Under the pieces are notes generated by a model. It worked only from the letters and a program-made list of their open reading frames with translations, was not told the origin of the DNA and did no database searches. Below, piece by piece: positions 62,788 to 64,000 of a stretch of DNA of 64,000 nt. The translations under genes were made by a program, and so were the position numbers. The DNA is taken from NCBI GenBank assembly GCA_947500005.1, contig CANMQJ010000007.1, positions 185,251 through 249,250 of the forward strand, in the 5' to 3' direction. How positions within the stretch are numbered: position 1 is the first letter of the stretch; each line of letters begins with the position of its first letter. Source of the DNA: an uncultured Paracoccaceae bacterium. Its GTDB lineage: Bacteria > Pseudomonadota > Alphaproteobacteria > Rhodobacterales > Rhodobacteraceae.

Positions 62788-63617
62788 ACCGTGCCCTGCC
62801 AGATCGCGGTGGCCTGCATGCCCTGGTGCCCGTCCTGCCCGGTACAAAGAGCCAATGCGCCATCCTCCTCCTCGACAGCGGTGATGTCGAGCATTGCCCC
62901 GGCAAACATCGGGTGTACGGCACGGAAGTGATATTCGCAGGGCGCACGACCCCGGTAACGGGTCGCCGCCCGCATCAGCAACGTCGCCTGCAGGGGGCCG
63001 TGGACGACAAGCCCGGGATAGTGCTCGATTTCTCGGGCATAAGGCAGGTCGTAGTGGATTCGATGCGCGTTGAAGGTGATCGCCGAGTAGCGGAACAAGA
63101 GCGCCTCAGTCATCTCCACCCGCTCTGCCAGTGCCGGCGCTGCAGGCATCTGCCGCTTTCGCGGCGGCGCGTAGTGATCGGGGACGGGCAGGTAGACGAT
63201 CTCCTGCGTCTCTTCCACCGCGATCCCCCGTTCGCCCCGGATAACGTGATCGACGGTCACAAAGACCATCGGCCCGTCTTTTTCGGTGACGCGGCGCACG
63301 GTGGAATGCCGGGTCATCCGCTCGCCGACCCGCAGAGGCGCGTGGAAGCGCAGCGCGCCGCCCGCCCACATCCGGCGTTCGAGCCGGACCGGCGGGAGGA
63401 AATCGCCGATCATCGGATGTCCGTCCCGGCCGAGCTCATCCATCGGGGCGGCGTTCGGGAATGCGCACCAGTGCCAGAGCGGCGGCACCACGTCTCCGGA
63501 GCGCAGGCATTCGGGACCGCCCAGAACCGATGCGATCCGGTGCGCCTGTGGCTCGGAGATCCCTCCGATCTGGTCGTCAACGCGACCCTGCCACGCCTGG
63601 ATATTCAGCTGATCCAT
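62784..63617 (-). CDS. meh: Mesaconyl-C4-CoA hydratase type (HTD2/MaoC-like)
   Basis: 277 residues. A double hotdog protein of the MaoC/HTD2 type: LWHWCAFPNAAPMDELGRDG and FRYSAITFNAHRIHYDLPYA (the latter the hydratase 2 motif with catalytic Asp/His) then YPGLVVHGPLQATLL. It resembles the Meh of the 3-hydroxypropionate bicycle, which hydrates mesaconyl-C4-CoA to citramalyl-CoA. It is first in the meh-mct operon. The upstream gap has a GTATAC dyad. Confidence 0.75.
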   Translation of the reverse strand: MDQLNIQAWQGRVDDQIGGISEPQAHRIASVLGGPECLRSGDVVPPLWHWCAFPNAAPMDELGRDGHPMIGDFLPPVRLERRMWAGGALRFHAPLRVGERMTRHSTVRRVTEKDGPMVFVTVDHVIRGERGIAVEETQEIVYLPVPDHYAPPRKRQMPAAPALAERVEMTEALLFRYSAITFNAHRIHYDLPYAREIEHYPGLVVHGPLQATLLMRAATRYRGRAPCEYHFRAVHPMFAGAMLDITAVEEEDGALALCTGQDGHQGMQATAIWQGTV

Positions 63618-63873
63618 GATGCGATCCTCCCTTGGACAGCTTCAAGGGTGTCGAGATTTCAGAAAAAATCAAATGTTTTTATGTATTTAGCGGAATACCG
63701 TCGTATACGGAGAAGGCGATATGCAGGTGCAGCAAGAATACGCCCCATGAAAGATATGGAAGAATTCGTATCCCTCTCGCAGGCGCGGCGGCACGGTATT
63801 CTTTGGTCTACCGTGCCCAGAATGGGGTCTTTCGGCGCGCGCTGCCGATTCGCAGCGCCGCGGAAAAAGGAAA
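63618..63873. other. Intergenic region between meh and tuf
   Basis: About 255 bp with no gene I can support. The part at 63655-63730 is A+T-rich and includes the dyad CGTATACG (63702-63709) inside TCGTATACGG, about 85 bp before the meh start; this resembles GntR/FadR-type operators. A short plus-strand frame at 63747-63941 runs through the tuf terminator and is rejected. Confidence 0.45.
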
Positions 63874-63897
63874 AAGGCCGCCCGTTGGGGCGGCCTT
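63874..63897 (-). terminator. Intrinsic terminator of tuf
   Basis: On the minus strand AAGGCCGCCC (63897-63888) and GGGCGGCCTT (63883-63874) form a 10-bp stem with a CAAC loop, followed by T-rich sequence TTTCCTTTTTCC. It lies about 57 bp past the tuf stop. Confidence 0.93.
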
Positions 63898-63954
63898 CGT
63901 TATCATTACGGTTTGGCTCTTGCCGCGCGTTGCGGAACTGAAGAGCCGCCGAGA

Positions 63955-64000
63955 TCAGTCGAGGATCTTCGACACGACGCCGGCGCCGACGGTGCGGCCG
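63955..64000 (-). CDS. tuf: Elongation factor Tu, last codons only (cut by window edge)
   Basis: The minus strand reads GRTVGAGVVSKILD and a TGA at 63957-63955, the highly conserved end of EF-Tu. The rest of the gene lies beyond position 64000. The strong terminator follows. Confidence 0.93.
   Translation of the reverse strand, partial: GRTVGAGVVSKILD

Noticed and set aside
63747..63941. Small plus-strand gene starting MKDMEEFVSLSQ
   Set aside because: No ribosome-binding site, and the frame runs through the tuf terminator hairpin into a basic low-complexity end.

Overview
This is a GC-rich chromosomal window that looks like a member of the Rhodobacteraceae (Rhodobacterales, Alphaproteobacteria). 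Evidence: an atpHAGDC operon without the Fo genes, with an extra gene between atpG and atpD; an EI-Ntr (ptsP) next to lysC; a hisC-tyrC pair; a DUF1178 gene; a urease operon that carries small roseobacter-type proteins; and a direct-repeat LexA box of the alphaproteobacterial kind (GAAC-N7-GAAC). No phage, insertion sequence, CRISPR array or rRNA operon was seen. Nearly all the DNA is coding.

Layout. 1-1.8 kb: 5' part of valS (minus). 1.9-4.6 kb: a radical-SAM gene and a DUF4130-UdgX gene, overlapping, with a LexA-type box directly before the first start codon. 4.5-7.2 kb: an Lrp/AsnC regulator divergent from uspA and a sodium:amino-acid symporter. 7.3-14.3 kb: single enzymes (dienelactone hydrolase, HD protein, crotonase, two aminotransferases) and an MsbA-like ABC exporter. 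14.4-18.3 kb: Entner-Doudoroff operon zwf-edd-eda with a LacI-type operator. 18.7-22.2 kb: lysC and ptsP. 22.3-29.1 kb: small metabolic genes and prs. 29.2-34.9 kb: F1 ATP synthase operon with an embedded glycosyltransferase-like gene. 35.2-40.3 kb: methyltransferase/gloB, clpA and an M23 peptidase. 40.3-43.8 kb: a MotA/TolQ-like and MotB-like pair whose MotB-like partner has an exceptionally long coiled coil. 44-50.4 kb: ChaC, DUF2125, hisC-tyrC-extensin operon, and a class V aminotransferase divergent from an Lrp regulator. 50.5-52.3 kb: rpsD and a Hint-domain protein. 52.6-58.7 kb: urease operon ureD-ureA-x-ureB-y-ureC-DUF1127-ureE-ureF-ureG. 58.7-60.7 kb: a lone Tat-exported family 5 solute-binding protein and tRNA-Trp. 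60.8-63.6 kb: a DUF374 acyltransferase and an mct-meh pair (mesaconyl-CoA transferase and hydratase). The window ends in the last codons of tuf (EF-Tu, minus).

The points most worth following are the SOS-type control of the radical-SAM/UdgX pair, the long-coil MotB-like motor pair, the unnamed small genes inside the urease operon (notably a 52-residue His-rich membrane peptide), the mct-meh module between tuf and tRNA-Trp, and a two-hairpin intergenic repeat found twice between convergent genes.
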